The notes: generated by a model not told the origin, from the letters alone. Counted from the stretch's first letter, positions 10,877 through 24,050 are shown. The stretch: DNA of 64,000 nucleotides from Conchocele bisecta (GCA_029237695.1 CM055275.1:10738899-10802898), one strand, 5' to 3'. Numbers and translations: made by a program.

Positions 10877-11064
10877 ACCCTATAACAGAACACCGCCTGC
10901 ACCTGGTACCCTATAACAGAACACCGCCTGCACCTGGTACCCTATAACAGAACACCGCCTGCACCTGGTACCCTATAACAGAACACCGCCTGCACCTGGT
11001 ACCCTATAACAGAACACCGCCTGCACCTGGTACCCTATAACAGAACACCGTCTGCACTGGTACC
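10877..11064 (+). repeat. 31-bp tandem repeat, 6 copies in allele A
   Basis: The unit begins CCCTATAACAGAACACCGCC and ends TGCACCTGGTA, with the last copy imperfect. Allele B has only four copies (44942-45067), so this is a length-polymorphic VNTR. It abuts the FB1 copy on its left. Confidence 0.95.
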
Positions 11065-11117
11065 TTTTAATATATATTTAGGCTTATTTATTGTTTATCC
11101 TAGTTTCTCGACCAATG

Positions 11118-11345
11118 AGAGAACAACATTTCGTCTCAATTAGTCGCATATTGCGACGCGTTCGCCAATATCTATTAAGCTAATCATTAAATGTTCTGCG
11201 CTATATTTAGAACGGATTTTATTGTATTGTCATTACGAGACTCCAAGCATATTACCGCCCATACACGCACGCACTTCGTGTCACACCGCCAATCACCTAC
11301 TAGTATAGCGATTCGAAATCACGATTAGGGGCGGAGCTTCGCGAC
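11118..11345. promoter_or_regulatory. possible promoter-like segment (CCAAT and GC box)
   Basis: A CCAAT within 'gaccaatgag' (about 11111-11120) and a GC box 'ggggcggag' (about 11329-11337) lie in sequence well conserved between the alleles (B 44670-44900), about 1.7 kb upstream of tubulin exon 2. It could be the remnant of the tubulin promoter and first exon. No ATG with a clear donor was identified, so this is weak inference. Confidence 0.2.
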
Positions 11346-11482
11346 TGGGCTGGGTAAACAATAAGTCAGTTAGCACTAGCTCTAGCGCTCAGTCGAAATT
11401 TCAATTTATGAAAAAATCAATATGTGACCTATTAACATAATACGTACAACTTGCACAGAATGACAATCTACACTACTACACG

Positions 11483-11717
11483 TGGCTTGGACTGGCGATA
11501 TAGGTCTTATGGGTTTTCATAACCAGTGTAGTTCCAGATCAGCCTGTGCATCCGCACAGTCTGATAATGATCTGCCCTGTTGGCCATTACATCAATAAAA
11601 CACCCGTTATGCTTCTAACAAGCAATGTAGATAGATATCGGTCTCAGGCTCTGTGTTATTTCATCCCGAGCTGCACTGGTCACATATCCTTTAAGCCCAA
11701 TTTCTCCAGTCACAGCC
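11483..11717. mobile_element. MITE with GACTGGAGAAATTGGGC-type ends
   Basis: About 235 bp. The right tip is AAGCCCAATTTCTCCAGTCA followed by 'cagcc'; the left tip 'ggcttggactggcgatatag' is its diverged inverse. Internally 'ccagatcagcctgtgcatcc' faces 'gcacagtctgat', giving a foldback. The same tip begins the composite repeats at 3491 and 9895. B copy: 44288-44520. Confidence 0.65.
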
Positions 11718-12249
11718 ATATATATGGACAATGTAGCTGTACAACATAAGTGTGACCGTGAACTAGTGCTGTCATGTGTCTTAAATCTGCGTTCCTTTTT
11801 AAACGTATATATCTGCAATCCTAAGTCATATATACTTGAATCTTCATATGCATACTAGTAATCATCCATATATTCATGCTTTATCCCACTCCTGCTGCCC
11901 CTGAGCCCAAAGTCAAGGTTGCGTTAAATTTGATTTCAAATTGGCGTTAAACCTTTCACAAACCTACTATCTGTAACTATAAATCACATTTGCTTGACAC
12001 TTCGTTTGCTTATTGTGCATCATCCATATATTAAGTCTGTGTCCCACTCATGCGGCCCCTGTGCCGCAAGGTCGAGGTCAAATGACTTAGAAGTTTGTTT
12101 GGGGTTAAAGTCTTTGCCCACATTTGCGTTAACAGATTTCACATACCTACTTTATCAGATTTACTTGAAACTTCGTATGCTTATTGGTCATCATCCAAAT
12201 ATTAATTCGTTGTCCCATTATGTGTCCCACACTCATGCGGGCATGTAAA
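11718..12249. repeat. two diverged tandem units with 'aaggtcgaggtcaaat'
   Basis: Segments at about 11835-11990 and 11990-12185 share the order 'acttcgt(a/t)tgcttattg...catcatccatatatt...cccactc...gcggcccctg...aaggtc(g/a)aggt'. This is a degenerate repeat of about 170-190 bp of a kind common in bivalve genomes. No gene seen. Confidence 0.5.
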
Positions 12250-12835
12250 ACACGTACACATCATGGTGTCGATATGGTCCCACATCTACAAGGGGTAAAC
12301 ATGTACACATCATGGCGTCGACATGGTCCCACATCTACAAGGGGTAAACATGTACACATCATGGTGTCGACATGGTCCCACATCTACAAGGGGTAAACAT
12401 GTGCACATCATGGTGTCGACATGGCCCCACATCTACAAGGGGTAAACATGTACACATCATGGTGTCGACATGGTCCCACATCTACAAGGGGTAAAACATG
12501 TACACATAATGGTGTCGACATGGTCCCACATCTACAAGGGGTAAACATGTACACATCATGGTGTCGACATGGTCCCACATCTACAAGGGGTAAACTATGT
12601 ACACATAATGGTGTCGATATGGTCCCACATATACAAGGGATAAACCATGTACACTAATGGTGTCGATATGGTGCCACATTTACAAGGGGTAAAACATTTG
12701 CACATCATGGTGTCAATATGGTCCCACATCTACAAGTGGTAAAACATGTACACATAATGGTGTCGATATGGCCCCACATCTACAATGGGTAAACCATGTA
12801 CACATCATGGTTTTGATATGGTCCCACATCTTCAG
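12250..12835 (+). repeat. 49-bp satellite, about 12 copies (allele A)
   Basis: The unit reads TGTACACATCATGGTGTCGA, then 'catggtcccacatctacaag', then 'gggtaaaca'. The same family forms 58612-60854 and 63806-64000. Allele B has about nine copies (43326-43770). It lies just upstream of tubulin exon 2. Short open frames across it are repeat artefacts. Confidence 0.95.
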
Positions 12836-12901
12836 CCGGCCAAAACTAATATTAATTACCAAACACTGTCCTGCCGAAACATATTAAGGAACAGGACATA
12901 A

Positions 12902-14969
<2,068 letters not shown>

Positions 14970-15149
14970 AAGATCAGTAAACAAGCAGAACCATCCAAAC
15001 GTGGTGGATAATTCTCATTTATAATAATTGAAAACATACACTGTGGGACTTTCATCTGCTACAGTTAAGCAGTACAAATTTCCATGGTACTCGATCTGAT
15101 TGATAGTATGTGTTCTCAGTTTCCTGTTTCATAACCAAATGACTTCTGT

Positions 15150-15155
15150 AATAAA
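15150..15155 (+). promoter_or_regulatory. polyadenylation signal AATAAA
   Basis: A canonical AATAAA about 180 bp after the tubulin stop codon, conserved in allele B (TTTATT at 40985-40990 on the plus strand). It is the expected 3' UTR signal of the ancestral gene. Confidence 0.55.
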
Positions 15156-15550
15156 CAATTGTACTAAATTGTGTGCTAAATGTGATTTGTGTAGCAAGAT
15201 CAGGTACCCTGGTTTGCTAACATAATTTGTCGCATTTAACTGCTTAGATTATGTTTTTCTACTTAGTTCTGCAATACTATGATTTAGAAAGAAACAAAAT
15301 TACAACGTTATACAATAACTCCATTTAAAGTTAGTTATGTCTCGTTTGTCGTTTTATACATCCTCGCCCCCTTGTGTACGTACTCGTACCGTGATGTCTT
15401 GTCCAAACATGAAACCTTAATCCCTTTAATTGATAATCATTGGCGGACTTCATAGCATAGCATAATAGTGACCACTGGGCCGGACAAATGGGGCTTATGG
15501 TATATGTGCAGACTCGATGGCTGTTTGTGTGACTGCTGAAATATTGCCCT

Positions 15551-15632
15551 GTAACCCAAATGTTCTGTCTGTAACGCAGGGCGACTTACACGTCGTCCTG
15601 CGTTACAGACACAAATTCGGGTTAAATGGCCA
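15551..15632. repeat. hairpin with CTGTAACGCAGGGCGAC arms
   Basis: The left arm 'ctgtaacgcagggcgac' and the right arm 'gtcgtcctgcgttacag' are separated by a 6-base loop. A weaker outer pair continues it ('ctgtaacccaaatg' and 'caaattcgggttaa'). Conserved in allele B at about 40515-40600. Confidence 0.75.
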
Positions 15633-15803
15633 GTCTTTGGCCAGACTAAACTAAACTAATGATCTGCTATGCGAGTACTCTAGTTACTACACTGTGTTAC
15701 AATTGGTAGTGAGACAAAACATTCGGGTGGGTGGCAGGTGGGAGCACGCGATGTGTAATTTAACGATCGGGGTTCATCCTTATCGGAATCCCGACTGGAG
15801 ACC

Positions 15804-16112
15804 AGTAGCCTATTTCATCAACATTGCAACGTATACTTTACTAGCAAAGTATACTTTGTGGGAGTAATCATTTATTTTTCCAGAAATGCATTATTTCACA
15901 GAGAACTAACAAATGCATATATTTCATGATTAAAAGTATGCATAATTATTATACTGAATTTATTACATTATCACAGCCATTAAATGGCTGTGATAATGTA
16001 ATAAATTCAGTATAATAAAAATTAATAAATTTATCATAAAATTGAAAATGTCTCCCTCAAAGTATACTTTGCTACTAAAGTATACTTTGCAATGTTGATG
16101 AAATAGGCTACT
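15804..16112. mobile_element. 309-bp foldback MITE present only in allele A
   Basis: Ends AGTAGCCTATTTCATCAACA and its inverse. Inner arms contain repeated AAGTATACTTT. At the centre is a near-perfect hairpin around 'cacagccattaaatggctgtg' (about 15943-16015). Allele B shows the unoccupied site 'gagacctggtttgg' (about 40330-40343, reverse strand). No clear target duplication and no coding capacity. Confidence 0.9.
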
Positions 16113-16204
16113 GGTTTGGCCCTCACATACGTCTTTCGCAATTTTGTATGTGACAGTTGAATCTGGTCATACCCATTATGTGAGTATTGCGATTATTCGT
16201 AATA

Positions 16205-16430
16205 CTATTTTAGGGGAAGGGGCCAAGTGACTTGGTGTGGTATGGACCTGGCACCAGGTCGGGTTATTCTAATTTCAGGGCTGAATATATTTGTTCTCGA
16301 TTTAAATATTCCGTTCTGATTTTGGGATTTTCCCCCCAATGCAGCAGGTTAAAATGGGATCGAACCCGTTTGCCCGGCCTTACATGACCTTAGCTGTTGA
16401 TAGGCAGTTAAACACTAATAAACGAACAAA
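16205..16430. repeat. dispersed repeat with a tRNA B-box-like block
   Basis: Shares 'gaccttagctgttgatagg', 'cagaacggaatatt'-type and 'ctggcaccaggtcgg' blocks with segments near 1480-1930, 27600-27850, 40030-40250 and 48640-48770. It contains 'gggatcgaacccgtttgcc', whose complement resembles a pol III B box. This hints at a tRNA-derived SINE, but no A box at the right distance was found. Confidence 0.5.
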
Positions 16431-16894
16431 ACATTCGGGGTAATTTCTAATTAATTAATGATCTCCTATGCGAGCACTCTACTACACTGTGTTGAAGTAC
16501 ACTTGCTAGGGACATGCCGGATTTGTTATAAGGCCTGGAGAAATGTAACCCGGCTATATTAGAAGCAGGGCACCTAATCCTTGATGGAATAGGAAAGGAG
16601 CAGATCCTAATCGGGATTGTTGATGCAAGGCTGATCCGGATCTACACTGGTCGCAAAACACGGTAATCCCATTTCTCCAGTCGCTCACATTTGAGAATGG
16701 TACAGACTTCGCAAACTGATCTGGGTATACATTATCCTCTAATGTCCCAGTCCAATTTTTTCAAGAAAAGCCACCATTCGGTTGAATATGGAAACCAACT
16801 CCGTCATGTAGTGCTGTAGCGGGGACGTTAAACCCATTCACTTTTAGTGACTCCTTCAATTATGGGTTTGAAGGACCCGTTCTATGGTTTAGTT

Positions 16895-17306
16895 TTAAAG
16901 GTACATGCCGACTCCGTAGGAATTAAATAAGTTTATAATTGTGTCGCTCTTCCACCAGTTCTAAAAATTACGAGAGCGCGCTATACAGATATAATCATTT
17001 AGTAATATTTATTTTACTGATAGTGACTCGCGGTGGTATCGGGCTATTTTCATGCAAATGAGCATGATCATTGTACATCCAACAAATAAATGCAGAGAAT
17101 AAATAGTAATGTCCGTTAACATTTTAAGGGAACACGGTTATCGCCCCTGATATCGGTGAACATTTACGTCTGATATAAACTGTATAATATTGCCAATCGC
17201 TACGTGGGGTAATGGTGGATGAATGTTTATTTTTCAAGAAAATGTCTCCGATGTGTCTCTGAAATGAAGAACAGTTTGTGCCTACTGTGTGGGCATGCAC
17301 CTTTAA
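16895..17306. mobile_element. intact TIR element (ACATGCCC family), copy in A
   Basis: 412 bp from TTAAAGGTACATGCCGACTC to GGGCATGCACCTTTAA. The ends are inverted copies, possibly with a TTAA target. Internal blocks include 'gtgactcgcggtggtatc' and 'gttaacattttaagg'. The same tip is expanded into the 24-bp array at 5863-6770. B copy 39124-39536; diverged copy 62802-63167. Confidence 0.8.
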
Positions 17307-17405
17307 GGTCCCGGTCTATACCTGATCATCCTTTGATCGTTTGATTATGTGTGTAATAGCATTGCTAGGAGACCGTTGTCCTGGCTTTTCTATTTATGAT
17401 TAGCT

Positions 17406-17808
17406 ACATGGTGAATGATCACGTGGTTACAACAACAACAATGGCTGAAAGAGTTGAAAGCGCGCCCATTCCAAAGTAATTATTATTTGATATTGTCCTT
17501 AATAGGCAACGGATTTTGTTGAAATATGGCGCAGCAAACGTGTCTTCATCAGTTGCATTTGGTGGTCCCGGGAGTTCAGCACATACTTATTTCGCTTTTG
17601 CGAAGAAGCGATTTCCGTGTTGGTAAATACGACATAACCTTGGGCCAAAGTACCGAGACGCAGCTCTTGAAGACGTGTTTGTTGCGCCATATTTCATCAA
17701 AATCCGTTACATAATAATGAAAAAATAAAAGAATACGTACTTGGAATCGGAGGGCTTCTGGAGGTTTCAGTACTTGTTTTTGTTGTAACCATGTGATCAT
17801 ACACCTTG
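17406..17808. mobile_element. E-box-tipped foldback MITE, copy in A
   Basis: Same family as 261-623. The left tip keeps CACGTG (17420-17425); the right tip has decayed to CATGTG. Paired blocks 'caaaatccgtt' / 'aacggattttg' and 'gcgccatatttcatc' show the foldback. Confidence 0.8.
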
Positions 17809-17944
17809 TATATTATATCGTTCTATTTCGTATTGTCTGTTCATTGTCAAACACAATAAGATGTTTGATACTTGATCAAATGAGATATCGTAGCTAGTTT
17901 TCTGGTGAGCACATAGTGTTACCGGCGTCCGTATGTCCGTCCGT

Positions 17945-18447
17945 CTCGAAACTGGTAAATGTCTTATAATTTCTGTTTCCGTACATGGATTTGCTTGATA
18001 TTTGACACGGGCATTGTTCTAAGGGTCCTCTACCACACTGTGTCAAATCCATGATCGTGCCGCCGCTAAGCCCAGGGTCAATATAACATACTTGGTGCTT
18101 TCGAAACTTTAACGCTCGGTTAAATGTCTTTATAATTTATGTTTCCTTAAACTCATCTGCTTGATATTTCACACACGCATTGCTTTAATGATCCTCTACT
18201 GCCCTAATCATCCCACTCCGCTAAGCACAGGGTCAAGGTCGCATACTTGAGGCATTCGAAAGCTTAACGCTCGGGTAAATGTCTTATAATGTATGGAGCC
18301 TTTCACTCGTCTGTTTGATATTTCACACACGCATTGCTTTAATGGTCATCCACTGCGCTGTGACAAATTCACAATCGTCCCGCTCCCACTAAGCTCAAGG
18401 TCCAGGTCACATGCTTTATGTATTCGAAACCTTAACGCTCTGGTAAC
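17945..18447 (+). repeat. three tandem units of about 160 bp
   Basis: Each unit runs 'cgaaac(t/c)ttaacgctcggtaaatgtcttataat', 'cttgatatttcacacacgca', 'ctaagc(c/a)cagggtcaaggtc'; starts are near 17945, 18098 and 18257, with a further partial start at 18425. Allele B (about 38050-38480) has fewer complete units. It resembles the 'ggtcaaggtca' repeats common in bivalves. Confidence 0.7.
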
Positions 18448-18510
18448 TCATAGCGCGCTGTACTCGGATGTATTCCATTCATGATTCAGCAAATTCATGT
18501 GTGTGTAATA

Positions 18511-18772
18511 TATAGAGAATAGTAGGTTAGTGCCGTGAATGGGAAAAATATCTGGCAAGGCTCAGGAAACGGGATGGGCGAGGCTCTGCCGAGCACATCC
18601 CGTTTCCGTGCCGCGCCAGATATTTTTCCCATTCACGGCACTAACCTACTATTCTATTTATCCCGTCAACACCTTCAAATGGCTGTAAAATGCAAGAATT
18701 GTATTGACGGAATATAAAAAATGTTTCACGGCACCGTGTTTCACGGCACATACGCACTGTGTTGACGGGATA
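18511..18772. repeat. hairpin repeat family FB1, full copy
   Basis: The best-preserved copy. TATAGAGAATAGTAGGTTAG starts it, the arms GTGCCGTGAATGGGAAAAAT and their inverse form a long hairpin centred near 18587, and it ends GTGTTGACGGGATA. Allele B lacks most of it (deletion of about 480 bp between 18368 and 18850). Confidence 0.85.
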
Positions 18773-18780
18773 ATAGTGTT

Positions 18781-19025
18781 TATCCCGTCAAGACGGTGCG
18801 TATGTGCCGTGAAACACGGTGTCGTGAAACATTTTTGATATCCTGTCAATACGACCTACTCGCTGCGTATGAATATGTACGGTGGCTGGTTTTTTTTTTG
18901 TGCATTTTAAAGCCATTAGTAGGTGTTGACTGGATAAATGCTGTAGGGCAGAGCCTCGCCCATCCAGTTTCCCGAGCCTTGTCAGATATGTTTTCCCATT
19001 CACGGCACTAACCTACTATTCTCTA
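18781..19025. repeat. hairpin repeat family FB1, head-to-head second copy
   Basis: A reverse copy starting TATCCCGTCAAGACGGTGCG eight bases after the previous one, ending 'ctactattctctat'. The two together make a larger inverted structure. The B counterpart is 37874-38050. Confidence 0.8.
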
Positions 19026-19106
19026 TGCAATGATGCATATCAAACGCTACAAGAGGTACAACTGGCCGATGTATTTCATTTATCATTGCTGTGTACACAC
19101 GTTTGT

Positions 19107-19165
19107 ATGGAAGCGTCCTGGTGCCAATGCTATACTGCTTTTATCTCCTAATTAGGGGCTACATT
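19107..19165. repeat. truncated GGAAGCGTCCTGGTGCC element
   Basis: One tip (TATGGAAGCGTCCTGGTGCC) plus a single 'ctcctaatta' unit; the other half is missing. Allele B has the whole element (37639-37794) and 273 additional bases. Confidence 0.65.
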
Positions 19166-19688
19166 TTATCGCAGGTGTCGTGGGCAACATTTTCTCAATC
19201 AGGAGCACACATGGGGCCCGTTTCACTAACGAACTAAGCAAGTACTTTTGTCATAAGTTATAACTTAAGTCCGGAGTACGTGCTTAGTCCGTTTCACAAA
19301 ACATCTTAGCAGGAACGACAATCGAAATTTACGATGGAAAACTAAGACAGGTAGCTAGCAGTCTTAAGTTATAACTTAAATATTTAAGTTGGAACTAATG
19401 AAATAAACAAAGATGGATGCCCCCATGTGAACCGAGGTGGAGAAAACAATTCACTGACAGCAGGTAAATGTTCACTTCATACGTACTATTTTAGCAAGTA
19501 TCTGCCATGTAAACCATATATGCTTACATATGGATAGCCACACCTGTGATAGTTACCCGTGTATTGCTATTTGTGATGTAGGTCATGTCGTTACCAGTAT
19601 TCGTTATGCCCAGTTATCAACAACATTTACAACCACAGTAGATCCAGATGAGCCGGCTCGTAACGAACCATCTGTATGCTGTTCATGT

Positions 19689-20622
19689 ATGTCTGTTTGT
19701 GGTTGGTGTCAGTCAGTTGGTCGGTATAAGTTGGTCGGTGTCAGTTGGTCAGTGTCGGTCGGTCTGTCAGTCGGTCGGTGTCGGTCGGTGTCGGTCAGTG
19801 TTGGTCGATCAGTCGGTATCGGTCGATCAGTCGGTGTTGGTCGTTCGGTCGGTCAGTGTCGGTCTGTTTGTTTCGCACGGTCGGTGTTGGTCGGTCGGTG
19901 TCAGTCTGTCGGTCGGTGTCTGTCGGTCTGTCAGTCGGTCGGTGTCGGTCGGTGTCGGTCGGTGTCGGTCAGTGTTGGTCGATCAGTCGGTATCGGTCGA
20001 TCAGTCGGTATCGGTCGATCAGTCGGTGTCGGTCGGTCAGTGTCGGTCTGTTGGTTTCGCACGGTCGGTGTTGGTCGGTCGGTGTCAGTCTGTCGGTTGG
20101 TGTCGGTCGGTCGGTCGGTGTCCGTCGGTGTAGGTTTGTCAGTGTCGGTTTGTCAGTGTCGGTCGGTCAGTCGGTCGGTGTCGGTCGGTGTCGGTCGGTG
20201 TCGGTCGGTGTCGGTCGGTGTCGGTCGGTGTCGGTCGGTGTCGGTCGGTGTCAGTCGGTCGGTGTCAGTCGGTGTCAGGTCGGTCGGTGTCAGTCGGTGG
20301 TGTCAGTCGGTCGGTGTCAGTTGGTCGGTGTCGGTCGGTGTCAGTTGGTCGGTGTCAGTGTCAGTTGGTCGATGTCAGTTGGTCGGTCGGTGTCAGTTGG
20401 TCGGTCGGTGTCAGTTGGTCGGTCAGTGTCAGTTGGTCGGTCGGTGTCAGTCGGTGTCAGTTGGTCGGTCGGTGTCAGTTGGTCGGTCGGTGTCAGTTGG
20501 TCGGTTGGTGTCAGTTGGTCGGTTGTTGTCAGTTGGTTGGTTGGTGTCAGTTGGTCGGTTGGTGTCAGTTGGTCGGTTTGTGTCGGTGTCGGTTTGTGTC
20601 GGTCGGTGTAGGAAGGTATCGG
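19689..20622 (+). repeat. GGTCGGTGTC decamer-type satellite (allele A)
   Basis: About 0.93 kb of GGTCGGTGTC/AGT(T/C)GGTCGGT variants with higher-order blocks such as 'cggtttcgcacggtcgg' (also 'ttcgcacggtcgg') recurring at about 19870 and 20055. Stop-free frames through it are artefacts. B counterpart 36013-36950, with a different arrangement. Confidence 0.95.
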
Positions 20623-21088
20623 CCTGCCCTGCCCTGCCCTGCCCTGCCCTGCCCTGCCCTGCCCTGCCCTGCCCTGCCCTGCCCTGCCCTGCCCTGCCCT
20701 GCCCTGCCCTGCCTGCCTGCCTGCCCTGCCCTGCCCTGCCCTGCCCTGCCCTGCCCTGCCCTGCCCTGCCTGCCCTGCCTGCCCTGCCTGCCCTGCCCTG
20801 CCCTGCCCTGCCCTGCCCTGCCCTGCCCTGCCCTGCCCTCCCTGCCCTGCCCTGCCCTGCCCTGCCCTGGCCCTGCCCTGCCCTGCCCTGCCCTGCCCTG
20901 CCCTGCCCTGCCCTGCCCTGCCCTGCCCTGCCCTGCCCTGCCCTTCCCTGCCCTGCCCTGCCCTGCCCTTCCCTGCCTGCCCTGCCCTGCCCTGCCCTGC
21001 CCTGCCCTGCCCTGCCCTGCCCTGCCCTGCCCTGCCCTGCCCTGCCCTGCCCTGCCCTGCCCTGCCCTGCCCTGCCCTGCCCTGCCCT
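20623..21088 (+). repeat. (CCCTG)n pentamer array, about 93 units (allele A)
   Basis: 466 bp of CCCTG with a few 'gcctgcctgcctg' and 'ccttccctg' interruptions. The complementary strand reads GGGCAGGGCAGGGCAGGG, which fits the pattern for intramolecular G-quadruplexes with two-base loops. Allele B has only about 62 units (35702-36012). Confidence 0.97.
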
Positions 21089-22585
21089 ATTCCATATTCC
21101 ATATTCCGTATTCCGTAACCGAAGCCTATTGTGTCTTAAGTGGTCATTCTTTTCTTTAAAAACGATGAATATACCACCTAATGATGTGTCATGTATGAAC
21201 GTCCGTCCGTCCATCCGTCTGATTGACTATCCGACTGTTGTTTGTTCTTTCTTTACAGAACATACTAACGATGGCAGCTGCAGTTGCTATAATCCAGACT
21301 CGCAATTTACCATGGGAACGAGTCTTTAGGACCGAACCAATCCCCTAGACTTCATGGATAACGAGGACCAAATATCGAAATGCAGGCTGTCTCGTCATGT
21401 TTTTTCTACAATTATGCGACATTGCACATGCTGACATTATACGGTCAACCCTGAGATCACACAGTCTGTCAGTGTCATTGCAAGTGTTGACTGTATTGCG
21501 ATTTTACGCAACTGGTAATTCCCTGGCGGTTACTGGAGAGATATACAACATTAGCAAATCAAGTGGTTCTAGAAAGTGGAGTATAACTTTTGCGGACAGT
21601 GTTAGCCTGTGTTTCGTTTCTGATAAGGAGATACCTGGTTTTCAGACTAGATGGAGAAACAGTCCTGACGCATTTAACAAACATGTCAGACCCGTCCGCT
21701 GAACGCACGTGCGCATTAATCCAGTCCTATACTGGTAAACATGTTCAGGGGTAATCCTATATGTGTGACACTGACTCACACAGTGCATGCATTTCTACAT
21801 GTAATCAACAAATTACCCGTGTCCAGTTCAAATAAATATAATATGTCATTCGGTAGTTGTATCAGATACATCCATATCTGACCGGGCATACCATTAATAA
21901 TCGACAGTACATGTGTTCTGCTGACTCTGAAACGTGATTTCTGAGTTAATGAGGTAATCTAACTAAAATTTTAAAAATGGTCGAACTACCATTTTATTGG
22001 AATGTAAAAATAGAAACATTGTTAATTGCTTATTTTGTTGCTGTTTCATGTCATATGCCAGTTTATATTACAGTATAAGGTTTACTAGTTGGCAATAAAT
22101 ATATCCACATGTATTCAATGGCGTCGGAATATTGAGAACAAATTTATATTCTACATGAGATTATTTTTAAAAATTAATTATATTCAACATTAGGCTTGCA
22201 AATCCGTTATTTTAGATGTCAAAACACATAAAGGGAACGTAAAGTCATCATAAAAAATATAATCCCCGAGCGGGATTTCGAACCCGCGCGGCACATACCA
22301 AAGCTGTAAACAATAACTAAGTTGTTTAAACTTATGACGGGACTTGTTATGACCGTCTTAAGTTTGTGTTGTGAAACCAAATAAGCAATGACTTAAGTCG
22401 GTCATAACTTTTGTCATAAGTTATAAACTTAAGTTCGAACTTATGAACAAACTAAGATTTGTTAGTGAAACGGCCCTGTACTTTTTCATAATGAGTCGTT
22501 CACTGTGTCTTTTAACCCAGTTCAGCCTAAGGACACAATCATTTTAGTTGAACAAATCTGAATAATTTGTTCTTTACTCCAGATA
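21089..22585. other. right part of the large TIR element; no gene recognised
   Basis: It contains 'gtccgtccgtccatccgtc' microsatellite sequence (21200), a 101-codon frame (21397-21702) without recognisable domain and broken in allele B, and a block 'gcgggatttcgaacccgcg' (about 22270-22288) that resembles a pol III B box. The arms with 'gtcataagttataaact' lie at 22330-22477. Confidence 0.4.
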
Positions 22586-22654
22586 GGTATATATTGTTAC
22601 CACTCATTTCAACCGTCTCGTCGAGACGGTTCAAATGAGTGGTAACATATACTT
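22586..22654. repeat. hairpin, copy of the 4558-4630 unit
   Basis: Arms with AACCGTCTCG / CGAGACGGTT and 'actcattt' / 'aaatgagt', and the same 'gaaataaagaaaatag' flank. B copy at 34165-34231. Confidence 0.8.
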
Positions 22655-22732
22655 CTGACATGAAATAAAGAAAATAGGGAATTTGTTAATCAAAAGTTTC
22701 ATACTACTATAATTGTATCCCGTCGCTAATGG

Positions 22733-22920
22733 GTTAATGTCCTACGTTGGTGAACACAATCTAACCATATAACAGGTGGGTACGGACGTGTTTGCCTTCC
22801 TACTTTGGTGAACACAATCTAACCATATAACAGGTGTGTACGGACGTGTTTGCCGTCCTACTTTGGTGAATGCAATCTAACCATATAACAGGTGGGTACG
22901 GACGTGTTTGCCTCTCCTCC
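22733..22920 (+). repeat. 60-bp tandem repeat, 3 copies in allele A
   Basis: The unit starts TCCTACTTTGGTGAACACAA and includes AACCATATAACAGGTGGGTA. Allele B has a single unit (about 34020-34080), so the tandem is allele-specific. Confidence 0.9.
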
Positions 22921-23812
22921 CTTCTTACAACGGTGCTACTTTTTTTTGTCACAACGGAAATAGAATGTTTGAAAATAATTAATAAAGTAACATGGATCCA
23001 ATCTCATTGCAGTTTGCATGGTTTTTACATCAACGATACTATCGGACTGAACTTAGCAATACATTTTATAGCAAGCGGGCATGGATTGGAGGCAGACACA
23101 GCCATTCACACATTTTTCTGTTTCTAGAACAGTACCATTTTCAGGAAAATGGAATAGTCTGAAAATAACATGGCCGTGTCCGTCCAAGTTGCTTAGGGGT
23201 GAACCGGTTACTGGCCAGGCGTCTAGGTTTAAATCCACACTAAGTCATCAGGTATTCATGCGAAATTATCAAAAGTAGTACGTTAAACAAATAAGCCATA
23301 TATATTTGTTATGCCATAGACACTCTTTGCTTGCAGAAACCAGTCAATTGACGTTCTAATCTATATCACATGCATGTTAATGTAACATTTACATCAGTTT
23401 CAGGCATATGCTTTCGGATTATTTTGTAAGTCGGAACATGTACGGGCAACGCACGAGTGCCGAATGACTGTATACGGACCCTATACGGGCCAAAGAATCG
23501 TAGGAAGCCCGTGCATGCACAACTTCCAGCCATGGGCTATACGGCGTCCCCTAAGGGTCCAAACAATTTCACATAAATGGGCGGGACCGCCCTGCATGCC
23601 GCGCGATTACCTACGGGTTGTCAGGATTTATTTGGACCCATAAACTGCCCGGGAGCTTCATGTGACCAGGACATTTGTAAACATGGCACGCACGATTTCC
23701 GACCTGGTATATACACCCCTCCGCAACAACCCGGACGTGCACTCGCAGGCCTCACCGGGCCCCACATGGACCACGCACGGGTCCCCCACTGCCTCACAAG
23801 ACTAATCGTACT
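22921..23812. other. no gene recognised; part of a GC-rich mobile-element-like block
   Basis: 23420-23812 together with 24051-24320 is richer in GC and dense in 'gtacggg', 'cgtacgg' and 'ggtcccgggtc' blocks, bounded by 'ggcctatgtcacatgagatg' at the right. It may be a DNA element split by the MITE at 23813-24050. Open frames differ between alleles by frameshifts, so none is called. Confidence 0.35.
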
Positions 23813-24050
23813 GGGGGCCGATGTCACTAAACTTCGTACGACTAAATTGTTCGTAAGTCCAACATTATATACCAAATTACACATTAACAATGTGTTATTG
23901 TAAACAATTTGGATTTACATTTATTGTGCATAGGCTGCATAGGCAGCCGATGCTCAATACATGTAAATCGATTATTTGAAATTTCCAGATGATCCTAAAT
24001 TTGCACTTACGAATATGTTAGTCGTACGAAGTTTAATGAAACGGGCCCCA
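23813..24050. mobile_element. MITE with GGCCCGTTTCACTAAACTTC ends (A)
   Basis: About 238 bp; both ends have 'aaacttcgtacgacta' in inverted orientation followed by 'cgtaagt'. It shares the outer GGGGCCCGTTTCACTAA with the large element at 19213. B copy 32890-33125. No coding capacity. Confidence 0.8.

Larger units (their letters stand above)
19213..22477. mobile_element. 3.27-kb element with GGGGCCCGTTTCACTAAC ends (allele A)
   Basis: The outer ends are inverted: GGGGCCCGTTTCACTAACGA at 19213 and, reversed, AGGGCCGTTTCACTAACAAA at 22477. Subterminal 'tgtcataagttataactta' blocks occur in both arms. The interior carries the decamer and pentamer arrays and no transposase. The B counterpart is 34345-37414 (3.07 kb). 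It might instead be two MITEs flanking a satellite, but the end orientation and shared subterminal blocks favour one unit. No target duplication was recognised. Confidence 0.6.

Noticed and set aside
12250..12835. CRISPR-like regular array
   Set aside because: Animal DNA, units contiguous without unique spacers, no cas genes; it is a satellite.
19530..21329. A 599-codon frame and several other long frames with PALPC, AGQGR or SVGRCQ runs
   Set aside because: Low-complexity translations of the CCCTG and GGTCGGTGTC arrays, open in several frames on both strands and different between alleles.
22262..22292. tRNA gene suggested by a TTCGAA/TTCGAAT T-arm-like block (also 34525-34550 and 16345-16380)
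   Set aside because: Only a B-box-like stretch; no matching acceptor stem, D arm or anticodon arm at the right distance. At most SINE-derived.
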